A stretch of DNA of 64,000 nucleotides from Marsupella aquatica (lineage: Eukaryota > Marchantiophyta): assembly GCA_973895155.1 (NCBI GenBank), contig OZ316891.1:1364001-1428000 (forward strand). Direction: 5' to 3'. Shown in pieces: positions 38,894 through 50,011 of the stretch; the stretch's first letter is position 1, and the number at the start of each line of letters is the position of its first letter. The translations under genes were made by a program, and so were the position numbers. The notes below the pieces were generated by a model that was not told the origin of the DNA, did not search any database, and saw only the letters and a list, made by a program, of their open reading frames with translations.

Positions 38894-40123
38894 TTAGCGG
38901 CAAGGAGGCTCTAAAGTGTCTGAAGGTTCTTCATCATCAGATGTGCCCGAATCTGGATCACTCAATTTTGTTTCAAAAACGATCTCATCTCTTCCTAAAA
39001 ACACCCATCGAATGCCCCTGCCATTGTAGTAGTACAGATCTACAAATGCCTCAAACTTGTCACAACAATGCCATACACAAGCCCGCACCAAAATGTCGTT
39101 GAGGTCAAGCTCTAATCTAGGCCGCCACCACATTAGACAACACTTGTGGTCCTTCTGAGAGGGGAACAGGCCATTCCAGGGGCCCCGAATGATCAAGTCC
39201 CCTCTTTGAGGTATGCATTGTAGATCACATGTGTTGGGTTTGATAGCTGTCCTATATCTAACAGGCACTATTTTGTAGTTAGATTGGATCTTGTTACATG
39301 GATCTTCCAAGTAACCATATGTATCCAATGCTCCTTTCAAGTTCCACTGGTGGTCTGTATTCAGGAGAAATAGCTTAATTCGCTTGCGTGTTCGCAATGT
39401 GCAATCTCTAAACTTGAGTATCCGCAACACCATTAGGCCTCCATCCATCTCAAGTCCATAGGAATTATTTACAAATCCAACATATCCTTTGGGATCCAAG
39501 TTTCGCAGAAAAATGGTATTTATACACGGTTTGACATAAATGTCTCCTCGACGTGGCCTGAATCTTGGAAGTATATCTCCAACATTCTTACCCTGGGGTC
39601 GTCGAGGATGCTTGCAAGTGTAAATTTTTCTCCCAGGGAAAAGTAAGCTCCCTCCTACCTCAGCGAGCTTGCCTGCACGTCTATGGTTCGATGCCTTTCC
39701 TGCTTGTAGCACCCAGTCCCTATTGAAGGTGCAAAGTCCTTGCTCATGATCTCTTAAGCATGGGTGTGATGCCCAAGTACTTCCTATTTTATCCAAGCTT
39801 CTACTTTCCTTTCCACTTGGGTTTACATGAGGAGGCCAACAAGGTCTCCAGATTTCTCGAGGAGTGCACCCTGAAGGTTGTGGACCTTCATTGGGCAAGC
39901 AAGGACGATAGTAAGAGTCATTCAACTTTGTCCCCACTACGTCTTGAGTGACATGCCTGGCTAACGGGTCCTTGCAATTTCCAAATACAAAGTTGGTGTC
40001 CAAGGTGGGTGGAGGTGGTTCATATGGCAAGGGAGCCACATTCAACTCTGCATGCTTCCAATTGTTATTGATGGTAACATCAACTATGTACTTATTAGCA
40101 TCAATTTTCTTATCTAGATCCAT
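38894..40123 (-). CDS. Unrecognised protein, intronless open frame of about 409 codons
   Basis: I do not recognise this protein. The frame is open for more than 1.2 kb, far beyond chance at this base composition, and runs from the first ATG at 40123 to a stop at 38894-38896; an in-frame TGA lies just upstream of the frame. The N-terminal 90 residues are proline-rich (PLPYEPPPPTLD). A basic middle carries KHPRRPQGKNVGDILPRFRP. A following stretch of alternating hydrophobic residues (about 215-320) suggests beta structure. The C-terminus is acidic (SDPDSGTSDDEEPSDTLEP). Trp and Cys are frequent. No signal peptide, membrane segment or known catalytic motif is visible. It could be a lineage-specific gene, a domesticated mobile-element or virus-derived protein, or one exon of a larger gene. 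None of these is shown. Confidence 0.5.
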   Translation of the reverse strand: MDLDKKIDANKYIVDVTINNNWKHAELNVAPLPYEPPPPTLDTNFVFGNCKDPLARHVTQDVVGTKLNDSYYRPCLPNEGPQPSGCTPREIWRPCWPPHVNPSGKESRSLDKIGSTWASHPCLRDHEQGLCTFNRDWVLQAGKASNHRRAGKLAEVGGSLLFPGRKIYTCKHPRRPQGKNVGDILPRFRPRRGDIYVKPCINTIFLRNLDPKGYVGFVNNSYGLEMDGGLMVLRILKFRDCTLRTRKRIKLFLLNTDHQWNLKGALDTYGYLEDPCNKIQSNYKIVPVRYRTAIKPNTCDLQCIPQRGDLIIRGPWNGLFPSQKDHKCCLMWWRPRLELDLNDILVRACVWHCCDKFEAFVDLYYYNGRGIRWVFLGRDEIVFETKLSDPDSGTSDDEEPSDTLEPPCR

Positions 40124-41028
40124 CCCTTGGCAGGCTGAAACTTTGGATTGCAATTCCTTTCAAACCAAAGCAAACAATAAGACCTCCATAGCTCTCTCCA
40201 AATTGATTTGGTCACCTTGAGCAAATAGTGGTCATGTACACAATAAAGAATTGCCATGCTAGAGTTATCATGCTAACATATGCAAAGAGGTGACTCACTT
40301 GGTCAGGCTCCATCTACATAGAAGAGTCTCATGATTCATATTCAATCTGTTTCTTTTTTTCAAAATCATGATTGAACAATATGCCCCTAAACCCAGAAAT
40401 TGTTGAATATGCAAGACTTTGGATGTTGTGCACAAGTTCAAATTGTAATCCACTATGAAAAGGCACAACCTTTCCTTAAAAATGCATACCTTTTGAAACT
40501 ATCACATTGAGTTGCCATTTGCATCTTCTTATCTAAAAATGGATTAAATTGTTGTGGAATGTGTTCAAAGCATTTTGGGTTGACTCAATAATGCTTCCAA
40601 AATATACAGGTCAGGCGCGCATCTCAAATTATAGGTGCATTGTGAAACTGTAGATATGGATCACATTTATTATACTAGCAGGGCAAGAGTTACAAAGATA
40701 TTCAAAGCTACGGACATTTTGTGGAGGCACTGCAGATTGTGTTTTATTCAAGATAGGCTTATGTTTGGGGTATACTTAGATCTATTTGTACAAGGCCATG
40801 ATGAAAAATAGTTGGAAGCAGGGTTTTGTGTCTAATGTGCCTTTTCATGGGGCTCTTGTTTTGCTTTTATTCCCACAAAATGAACCAAATTAGTCTAATG
40901 TACCTTTTAAGCAACAGCTTCATCAACTATTGACACAACCAACCTTATTTCTTAGGTTAGTTCTTAGGTTATTTCTGAGTTTCACAATCTCCCCAAAATA
41001 TCTTGTTATACAGCATTTTAAGTACTTT
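40124..41028. other. Intergenic, no gene seen
   Basis: AT-rich sequence upstream of the orphan frame and left of a foldback element. Only short frames are present; no promoter element could be assigned. Confidence 0.5.
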
Positions 41029-41230
41029 GCCACTAAAAGATGTTCTAATTGACACTATTGCCACCATTGTTTTTACATTTACTAATATGCCACGGTTTTG
41101 TATATGGATGTATATGGATGACAAGTTCACCAACACAACCAGGAAAACTAGATCAAAAACTGTGGCATATTAGTTTGTAAATATAATGAAAACAATGTTA
41201 TTGTAAACTCAAACATCTTTAGTGACAAAA
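41029..41230. mobile_element. Foldback/MITE-like element with arms of about 75 bp
   Basis: The left arm 41029-41100 (from GCCACTAAAAGATG to TGCCACGGTTTTG) matches the reverse complement of the right arm 41154-41230 with scattered mismatches and small gaps. The arms are separated by about 53 bp. Weaker matches extend outward on both sides. The hairpin structure suggests a non-autonomous transposon. Confidence 0.6.
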
Positions 41231-41375
41231 GCTGTTTTCTTAGAAGTGGCACAATATTTCCTAAATAATTATTTCCGGTTTGTGCAAACCCAGATGGCAC
41301 TAAGCTGTTTCTTAGAAGTGGCACAATATTTCCTAAATAATTATTTCCTGTTTGTGCAAACCCAGATGGCACTAC
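41231..41375 (+). repeat. 73-bp direct duplication next to the foldback
   Basis: The block starting GCTGTTTTCTTAGAAGTGGC at 41231 recurs at 41304 with one T deleted and one G-to-T change (TTTCCGGTT against TTTCCTGTT). It lies just upstream of the probable U2AF35 (copy A) leader. Confidence 0.9.
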
Positions 41376-42705
41376 TGCGTCCCTTCTCCCAAGACAAGAC
41401 TATTGTAGACGAGAGAGCTTCGGACGAGCTTCATTTAGACTTTCAACGCTGAATTGATGTGAGTCTTGATTTCGCGAAACTAAGGTGTCATTCGCGAATT
41501 GAGCCGAAGAATCGGTTCTTCAGTTTGGAGGACTTTCGCATGCCTTGAATCCGAGTATATGACTACGAATTCATCACGAGACATACTGTTGCTCCTCTTT
41601 CCAGTGAAGGATTACATGAAGGTTGAGGCTTGGTTATGCATGCTTCATTCTTGGAAGGAGGTGGTGCATGAGTCGTACTAATTGTTCACAGGAATCGATG
41701 GTGTAACAGTTGTTCCAAGAATCGGCAGTCGGAATGCGCTTCTCGATCGAGTATAGTGTTATTGATCATGCATAGCTCGATTCAGTTTTTCCGGTGGAGT
41801 TCTTGATTGTCATTCGGCCGACGATTGGGAACCGTAAAGCTTCACGTTCTGTGTTGATCATCTTCCACGTTCTCTTGCTAGCTTCTTGGTCCCACGTTGC
41901 CGATTCAGACATTGAACGATATTGACTCTTCGAGTGCGCTCACGGTTGATCCTGTGTGGAGAAAGAGTACTGTCTCTTGCTTGATGACAAGTAAAAACAC
42001 GATTGAAAGCACCGGCCCCTCGGAAGCCTTCAAACCTTTAAAAGTAACCGACCGCTGGGGACTGTAAATCGTTCAGCAGTCAGGATTCTGTCCGTAATCT
42101 TCTACTTTCATGCCGATCAGCGTCGGCGTGGATGGAGGAATCGAAAATGGCGAAAATGAGCCATACAAGGTTTCCAGAAAGATGATTTAATGCGGCTGAT
42201 ATTTGTCATAGCCTGTCCAACGGTCCATAGCTAGTAGGCCTGCCCCTTCGATTCAATCATGCGCTAGATTCCAGTCCTTTAGGCTTCGCCAACACAACTG
42301 TATAATGATTTACTAGTAAGGAGAATTGGCGGAAGGCGAGAATTCGAGATGCCGACCGGGATGCCGACAGAACTTGAAAGTACAAACATGTTGCTCTTTA
42401 GGAGGGAGTGAGGACGGACAGTATGCAGCGTGAAGTGATTTTCAGCAATAACGAAAAACCGGATAGGACTGTGCAACTCTATGAAAGAGTGCTTGATCTT
42501 TGATGGAGGTCCGTATTTTGACTAAGTTGTAATCGCCATCGGTTTTGAGACTTTGAGCATACTTGTCAAGACGACGAAACTTTCAAGACTGGTGGACTCT
42601 TGTTGATCTATCTCCGGGAAAGTGGTGTACTTATCTCCAGGGTTGGCGATTATTACTCATCATTCAAGACGACCACACCTGTTCATCGAACAAGTGGTGG
42701 ACAGC
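41376..42705 (+). promoter_or_regulatory. Probable U2AF35 copy A promoter and leader
   Basis: Sequence between the duplication and the start codon. It is more GC-balanced than the DNA to its left and has no long frame. No TATA box or transcription start could be assigned with confidence; a leader intron is possible. Confidence 0.3.
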
Positions 42706-45680
42706 ATGGCCGAGCATCTTGCCTCCATATTTGGAACCGAGAAAGATCGAGTGAACTGCCCCTTTTATTTCAAGATTGGAGTTTGTCGCCACGGGGATAG
42801 ATGTTCCCGCTTGCATAACCGTCCCACCGCTAGTCAGACATTGCTTCTGGCCAACATGTATCAGTCGCCTGACGCAGGGTTCCATGGTGGTGTTGATCAG
42901 CACGGAAATATCCAACAGTTCGATCCGCGTAAGCTACAGGAGCATTTTGAGGTGAACATCATTCTTGTGGAGTTCCTCACATTATCAGACCTGTCTGCGA
43001 TACATGCATCTCGTAATTGATGGTTCATGCATGCGCGCTGTAAACCTCGTTAGTATTGGTCTCTGCGCTGTGGCCCTCGTTTTGACTGACCTTGCGGTTC
43101 TTCATGAATAGAAAATATTCTCACTTCGTTTGTTTATTTGCTTGTCTCGAGTCTGGAGTTGTGTATACTTAAAAACCGTTCACGTCCGGAACGGTGACAT
43201 GGACGCTTCCAATCACGCTTCCAATCGACTTCGATCTTCAAATACATGAATCCCACATATTTGATAGGAATTCAATTGAAAAGCGAGTCTAAATTCTAAA
43301 CTGTGAGAGTGGAACTGCAAGCAGTATGCACTGACCGGCCCATTCTCCAGAACTTCTTACTAACCATATATGCACTAGACTGAAATATTTTTTACTGAAA
43401 AGCCTGCCTAGCGCAGTGTTAGCTATCCAATATGTAAGGTGTCTCAGCACATATTAATTAGATATATCACATCAGGAGGATGAAATTTGATTCATGGCTG
43501 CCGTCCAGTGTATATCTCTCTGGACGCGTTTGCTTGAGGAAGAATCATATGTTTTTGTTGTCAGGAGTGGTTAAGATTTTTTCCCGCCAATCATCTATAA
43601 ATCTTTTCTTCAAGGGCGAGGCTTCATGAGGTTAGGGCAGTGCTGATAGAGCTTCTCTAACGATCTTGTTAGCTTCTCGTTCCGATGCCTTGCAACGCTC
43701 TTGATTACTCTTTCTCTCCTGTACTAAGGACTTTTACGAAGACATCTTCGAAGAGCTAAGCAAGCATGGCGAAATCGAGAACCTGAATGTGTGTGACAAT
43801 CTCGCCGACCACATGGTAGGTCGCCCTCCAGGAGAAAAACTGTTCTCGATTTCGAGTCCTTTGTGGACCAGCGATTTCTCATTGTGCTGTCGTTTCTGTA
43901 GCGAACTCAAAAAGGAACAGGCAAATGTTGGAGTTTGACACATTTCAACCATGTTTTCGCAGATCGGCAATGTATACGTTAAGTTCCACGAGGAGGAACA
44001 TGCGGCTGCTGCTCTGAATTCTTTAAATGGCCGCTTCTATGCTGGTAGGTTTAATTGTTGCATGTCGATGGGGATTCTTTTTCCGTTGTACGATCTCTCC
44101 GTTTACTTATTTCTTGACTCTGCGTTCGCCGTTGCTGCCCTTCCCAACCTACTCAAGGACATAACAAGTTACTTTCGATAGGTGCCAATCAGGCTGTTAC
44201 AGTGTTACAGTGTAGTGATGCACATATTTGACGGCAGTGCCACCTCAGCGACCTGTGCGTCAAAGGAATATTGACAGTACCTGATTGATTATATGCCATT
44301 ATATGCATGCCCTGCCCTCGGTCCCAAGTTCTTGGTTTCTGGAGCCTCAGTCCTGTTGTCATTCCTGGTGTCAATTGGCCTTCTATGTCCTTCAATCCTA
44401 AACAATTATTAGTTTGCTGGATCGATTTGCTTTCTGGCCAAATGAGCATCCTGTCCAATTTCATATGTGTTCGCTTCGCTTTTATCCGCCAAGGCGCTTT
44501 CGTGTTTAAAAGAGTCCGATAACAAGATGATAATTTTTTTGCACGAGAGCAGGTTGAGTTATCATTCAGGTCTGGTCTGAGAGCGTCCAGTCTCTTGTAA
44601 CGGCAGTTCAGTTGTACCTAGCCTTCCGCCATAGAAGTGTAGGACAATCTACTATAATTGGTGAAATTCAGAAGTACAGTATATGCACTTTCTAATATGT
44701 CTTACACGAGGATGGTGTATCTTTGTTAACTTGAAATCCGGTTCGACTTGCGAGATTATTCCAGGTCGTCCGATGATATGTGACTTCTCACCGGTTACCG
44801 ACTTCCGAGAAGCTACGTGCAGACAATATGAAGAGAATACTTGCAATCGTGGAGGATACTGCAACTTCATGCACTTGAAGAAAATTTCTAGGTGATCCTT
44901 CTCTTCTCTTGGATTTCGTTGAAATCGTCAAGTACATTCAATGCGCGCACTCGAAGAAAGTCTCATGGTGAGTTTGTTTGTATCAATTATACGATATCAC
45001 TTGAGTCTAACAACAAAAGAAAAATTGCAAGGGAGTCCCTCATCAGGTCACGCTTCTAAACACTGGAGGTCAGCTCGTAAGCGAGCTGCCAAGTGCCGAA
45101 CTATGAAACTGTTGTGTTAATCCGCAGAGAACTACGAAGAAAGCTGTTTGGAAGCTATCGGAGGAGGAGCCGCAGTAGAAGTCACTCACCGTACGGACGG
45201 GGTGAAGCGCGTGGGCCTCCCAGTCCTCGGAGATTTGGAGATAGGTAAGTCAATACAGAACCCGAATTTTAAGAAATTGAGTATATTGCGTTCTTACCTT
45301 CAGTCGTCACTGAGATTAATTACAAAGCTGAAAACTACTCATGCAGAGATTTCTTTGAGCCAAGAAGGGGACGTGGCGGAGGACGAGGTTTTGGAGGGCG
45401 GGGTTTTGGCCGACGATTCAATGACTTTGAAGGGGACCGCAGAGGAGGAGGACCATGGAGAAGGAGAGCGAGAAGCAGAAGTAAAAGCAGGAGCAGGAGT
45501 CCAGTTCAACGTCGCGCGAGGAGTCCTAGCCGTGAAGGCAGCGCAGAGCGACGCGCGAAGATAGAGCAGTGGAATCGTGAAAGAGAAGAACGCCAAGCTG
45601 CTGCTACTGCCGATCAGGCTCCTGGATTTGTACCTTCTTCCGCGGGTGGTTATGGATTGCCTCCACAATTGCAGAACTAG
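42706..45680 (+). CDS. U2AF35: U2AF small subunit (35 kDa splicing factor), copy A, six exons
   Basis: U2AF35 recognises the 3' splice-site AG and works in the nucleus as a heterodimer with U2AF65. Exons: 42706-42951, 43729-43815, 43963-44044, 44765-44891, 45128-45244, 45347-45680; 330 aa, GT-AG introns. Zinc finger 1 is C18-X8-C27-X5-C33-X3-H37. The UHM/RRM lies at about 83-145 ([28 protein letters not shown]). Zinc finger 2 is C157-X7-C165-X5-C171-X3-H175. The RS/RG-rich tail (about 182-290) includes [15 protein letters not shown] and repeated RGGGRG. It retains the conserved [18 protein letters not shown] block and then has its own tail ending [12 protein letters not shown] paralogue with the same exon plan lies 5.9 kb downstream in the opposite orientation. 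All key Cys/His residues are intact. Confidence 0.95.
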
Positions 45681-45897
45681 TGGTTTGCACTGGTCATCTG
45701 AATCATATTCTTTGCAGAAGTCGCTATCTACTACCAAAGGAGTCGCGTGCATGTCTTCCAGCTAACCGAGTCATGTTGCACCGCAATTTAGGTCCAAATC
45801 CCAGCTGAAAGGTAGGATGGCCTGGAACGATCAAAGAGGGTAGGAGGGATGAGTTTTCTAAGACAGTAAGGATGTCATACTACTGACCACGAAAAAT

Positions 45898-45924
45898 CCT
45901 GAGCTTGTGCGCAGGTCTCAGGTA
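45898..45924 (+). promoter_or_regulatory. 27-bp element conserved beyond the stop of both U2AF35 genes (copy A)
   Basis: This is identical, as an inverted copy, to 51268-51294. It starts CCTGAGCTTGTGC and ends GTCTCAGGTA. It lies 217 bp past the stop codon of copy A, probably in the 3' untranslated region. The flanks show weaker similarity (TACTGAC before; TGCATGTACAATGT after). Its role is unknown. Confidence 0.65.
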
Positions 45925-46694
45925 TGAAATGCTGTGCACTGCATGTACAATGTCTTCTACGGCGGCCTAGCCATCCATGGATTTTGAATTGAACCTACTT
46001 TGATTTTGAGATCAGTAAGCCAGATGACCTGCTCTTGGTGAGCTTATATGTTCTCTGGTGATTTTCACCATCTGGTGAGCAGTCTCACACAGCTCCACGC
46101 GGGTGTCCTGCATGTAGCCACCAAGGAGGTCGATCAACCTTAGTTGTTTTTCACTCCCTTTGCATCGACAGGTGCAGGTGAGGAGCAGCTGGATCTGTCA
46201 ATGTCTCCTACGTATGATGGATAGCTTGTTTCGAAACGGCCGAACCAACAATTCCTAAGGCTCTTGCAGATTGCTGTCCCACATTCGATCAGCTTGACGT
46301 TTAATGTCCTCGTTCGTGCAGGAGCAAAGAAAAAATCGGTCTCAATGAAGTCAAAAGTCTAGTCAGAAATGGTCGTGGTTGTTGGAAATTTGAATTCCGC
46401 ACCATATTTGCAATGTTGCTTGTTCCTTTCGTCTTCGAGGGTCACCTCCAATTTTCGCGTAGCAGTGGTCTCATTTTAGAAGGAGAGTAGGTGTGTAGAG
46501 AGGTAAAATCTCTCACGAGGACATTCTCCCAAATGTTTGATTTCTTTTCGTCTTTAGTTTAGTGTTTTTGGGGGGAGGGGGGAGGAGAGGGAACGCCTTT
46601 GATGAATGCGGTTTACAATGCATTCAAAATATGATTTTGATTTAGAAAAAATGTAGATGGATCTGGGCATGGTGTCTGTTGTACTATGGTGACA

Positions 46695-46824
46695 GCCACA
46701 CCCTTCTCTCAACCTTTTTGCCTGTTCTCGTCTGTCGTTTTATGATTGGGTAATTAACCGCCACACCCTTCTCTCAACCTTTTGGCCTGTTCTCGTCTGT
46801 CTTTTTATGCTTGGGTAATGAACC
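46695..46824 (+). repeat. 65-bp tandem duplication
   Basis: 46695-46759 and 46760-46824 are near-identical, beginning GCCACACCCTTCTCTCAACC, with about five differences. Confidence 0.9.
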
Positions 46825-47878
46825 AAATTTGATGGCAAGTATTTGCCATTTTTGGGGTGTTCTAAACTCTTGTTAACATCCCCTTCTAGACATAGCCTCC
46901 CATACACAGTGGCTATATTTTGATATTGGTTGTCTGGTTATATTTATCACACACCTATATTACATAGAGAACTCAAGTTGAAACGTTTTGTTCTTTGGTC
47001 ATGCCACATATATAATATTGGTAGTGTGGTATATATAACGCGTGTATATGGGGGCTCTAATGTCTAGAGAGAAGGATGATATAAAGAATTGGAAGGCCAC
47101 TAAATGACAAATGCTTGCCATTAAATTTGGATTGTGTTTGTTGCATCTGGGGAGGTCTGTATGCCTTCAATACTTCATTAGTATTCAGGGTACCATAAAA
47201 CCTTATTTAAATTGAGCTCTCTGCCCTTAGCTTGTCTAAAATCTAACCGTGCACTAGAAGGAAATTGTATGAGTCACAATAACTATTACTGATATTGTTA
47301 TCGTGTGCATACACATCGCTACACAACATATATCACTTGTTACATACATCCAAACATAGTCACACTGCCACATCACAAACACAAGAGAATTGAATACAAG
47401 TGGAACTCATGGTCACATATGCCCAAAACCCACAATAATCTCAATAGAATCGAACCACGATCAACGCCAAAATGCAATCAATCCCGTCCGATCCGATCAC
47501 ACGCATATATCAAGCCAATGCACCTTGCACTCAAGGAATTCACCCTACATAGATAGAGCTCTCAGCCACCATAGCCACCACCCGAGCTCTCCTCTCCAAG
47601 GCTCAACATCGAAAGATAACCTTTCAATGTCTCACAATAGAGAACTACCCTCTCACACATATCTAACATAACCTTATCGGCTCATATAGCACACATACTA
47701 AACATACGAATCTAGATAGTATGATACACTCTAACACTACCTAGAATGGTGTGACATTGCGCAAACACAACGCAATGGCCTTGTATTTCGTATTCAAGTT
47801 TTGACTATGTATATTCATTTTTTGTATTTGTTAAGCGTTGTGTTTGAAAATGGGTGCTATGTTCATATATTGACAATG

Positions 47879-47952
47879 TGTTTGAATTTGTGCTCAATAT
47901 AGAATAGTTTAGTGTCTGAATTTGTGCTCAAAATAGAAATAGTTTAGTGTCA
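47879..47952 (+). repeat. Short tandem duplication, unit about 36 bp
   Basis: The block containing TGAATTTGTGCTCAAtATAG and AGTTTAGTGTC occurs twice in tandem with single-base differences. Confidence 0.75.
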
Positions 47953-48369
47953 CATCTAAACCCTAAACAACTCCACACAATCTCAATATTTGGACACGGT
48001 AATATGACATTGTGTTTGAAGAAAAAATATTTTTCCTTACGGAGACCTAAAAAAATACATTGGGAAACACAACGCTCTGGGAGTGTGTTCAGGGGAAGAC
48101 GGTAGGCCCAAGCACTGGTACCACACTTCATTATGGAGCCTAAGGTCTTGGGTTGGTTTATTGTGATAGCGGTAAACATGAAATGAACTAGTAAGAACTC
48201 ACTTCTAGAAAAATCTTCATGCGAACCAAACATTAAGAAGTTTTAAGTACCAAAGTAGTTGGTCCAATGGAACAATTATGTCCATTGTAGTACATACCCA
48301 CACCATGTTGCATGCTACGTGACTGTTAGCTTGCATCTCCGATTTCTATGTGCAATGCATGAGTTGTTG

Positions 48370-48860
48370 AACATCACCACAACAACTTTATTTTGCTTTG
48401 ACATATTTTTCTTATCCACCAATTTTTTTATATCAATATTTTTATCTTTTTCTCACTTTGACATCATTATCTCACAACAACATCTTTCTCTCATTTTTAT
48501 ATTTTTTTTCACCTAGCAATATTTTTTCTCCTCACCATCTCTTTTTCACCTTGACTTCTTTGTCTCACCTCAACATCTCTTTTTCTCATTGCATGACACC
48601 TATTTTCACCTCAACACATGACCTTTCTCTCACCTTTATATTTTTATCTCATCACAACATCGTTTCCTTATCTTCATATATTTTTCTCATATCATTATCT
48701 TTTCTCTCCATGATTTTTTTGCTCAACTTTTTTTATTTTGACATTTTTTTTCATTTCAAGTTCTTTTTCTCACCTCAACATTTGTTTTGGCCACATCATC
48801 TTTTGTGCAACTTTTGTTTTAAAAACTTTTTCACAACCACATCTTGGGCAACATTACATA
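48370..48860 (+). repeat. T/C-rich low-complexity tract
   Basis: About 490 bp dominated by short motifs such as TCTCACCTCAACATC, TTTTTCTCA and CATCTTT in irregular order. The 167-codon frame through it (48398-48901) is a composition artefact rich in F, S, L and H. Confidence 0.8.
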
Positions 48861-49514
48861 TTTTCCACTACTCCATCTTTTGTGCAACACAAGGGTATTA
48901 GGCTAGTTCAAAGATAACCCAATGACCAGAGGCCACTTCGAGAAACTGGATTTTGATAGGATGTACTAGTAAGGATCTGAAATCCTGCAACCACCATCAA
49001 GGTTGCATTGATTATTGGGGTGTACTGTCACCATCCCTGAGGTGTTACCCTGTGCGTGGAGGACTTTGATGATCCCTGATGTACAGCCCTGCAAATCATA
49101 TGGCTTGGGTGGTCTCTGGGCTAGCATGCACAAGGCACAAGTAAACCTTTTCATTCTCGTTTCAATACTTCAGTTTCATTTGAATTCATTCATCACAACA
49201 GAAAGCTTCATGGAGTCTGTGTTCCACGTTGCAATTTTTGGTGCTCCAGGTATCAGAGGGAGGCTGCTATTCATTCACGCACTTACGTGTCCATGAGCAT
49301 CTGCACTATCTCACTTGTCAGAATTGAGATACTGCCCAGTCAGTCCTGATTAAGCTCTTGGCTCCAAGGGAAAATGGAATGTTTTTGACCAGTCCATGAG
49401 GATCCTTAGATCTTCCACAATCATGCGGTACACACCCTCCAACACCCAGTTTGACCTTGCGCATCAAACTGGGGGATTTTCCCCATCAAACCATAAATAC
49501 ACCCGATCTCCCAT

Positions 49515-49705
49515 CAGGATGGGTTCAGGAGGGATTTGGGAGGAGTTCAGGAAGCCCAGGAGGCATTTCAGTAGGGGTTCAAGTGGGGTTGGGGTGGGGG
49601 TCGAGAGGCTGGGGAGCGGTTCAGGAGGCCAGGTCCAGGGTAGGTTTGGGTGGGCTGGGGCAGGGTCCAGGCAGGTTGGGAGCCGGGTCAAGAGTCTGGG
49701 GACCA
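49515..49705 (+). repeat. G-rich tract with many GGG runs
   Basis: Runs of three or more G recur throughout, with motifs GGGTTCAGGAGG and GGGTTGGGGTGGGGG. Strong G over C skew on the + strand makes G-quadruplex formation possible. Overlapping frames here have Gly/Arg-rich translations that look non-coding. Confidence 0.75.
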
Positions 49706-49816
49706 GGGGAGTCGGGGAATATCGAAGAATATGTCAAACTGGCCATTTTTTACGTGATCGAAAAATATATGTCAAATGTTTTGGGACCATCATTTGAAGG
49801 TTCTACTTGCCCGGGA

Positions 49817-50011
49817 TGCCGTAAAATTGCCAGTCAGGTCAAACCTGGCTAAAACAGGAGGCTTCTCCATTCACAGCTGTGTGCCGTAAAATTGCCAGTC
49901 AGGTCAAACCTGGCTCCAACAGGAGGCTTCTCCATTCACAGCTGTGTGCCGTAAAATTGCCAGTCAGGTCAAACCTGGCTCCAACAGGGGGCTTCTCCAT
50001 TCACAGCTGTG
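49817..50011 (+). repeat. 65-bp tandem repeat, three copies
   Basis: Copies start at 49817, 49882 and 49947, each beginning TGCCGTAAAATTGCCAGTCA. The differences seen are AAAAC against CCAAC, and one A/G in the GGAGG/GGGGG run. Near-identity implies recent amplification. Confidence 0.95.

Noticed and set aside
45148-45564. 138-codon + frame across U2AF35 copy A exons 5 and 6
   Set aside because: Out of frame with the U2AF35 reading frame, which is fixed by strong similarity and exon phases.
48398-48901. 167-codon frame rich in Phe, Ser and Leu
   Set aside because: Composition artefact of a T/C-rich low-complexity tract.
49396-49852. Two overlapping Gly/Arg-rich frames of 133 codons
   Set aside because: Both come from the G-rich tract; overlapping frames with equal openness indicate composition, not coding.
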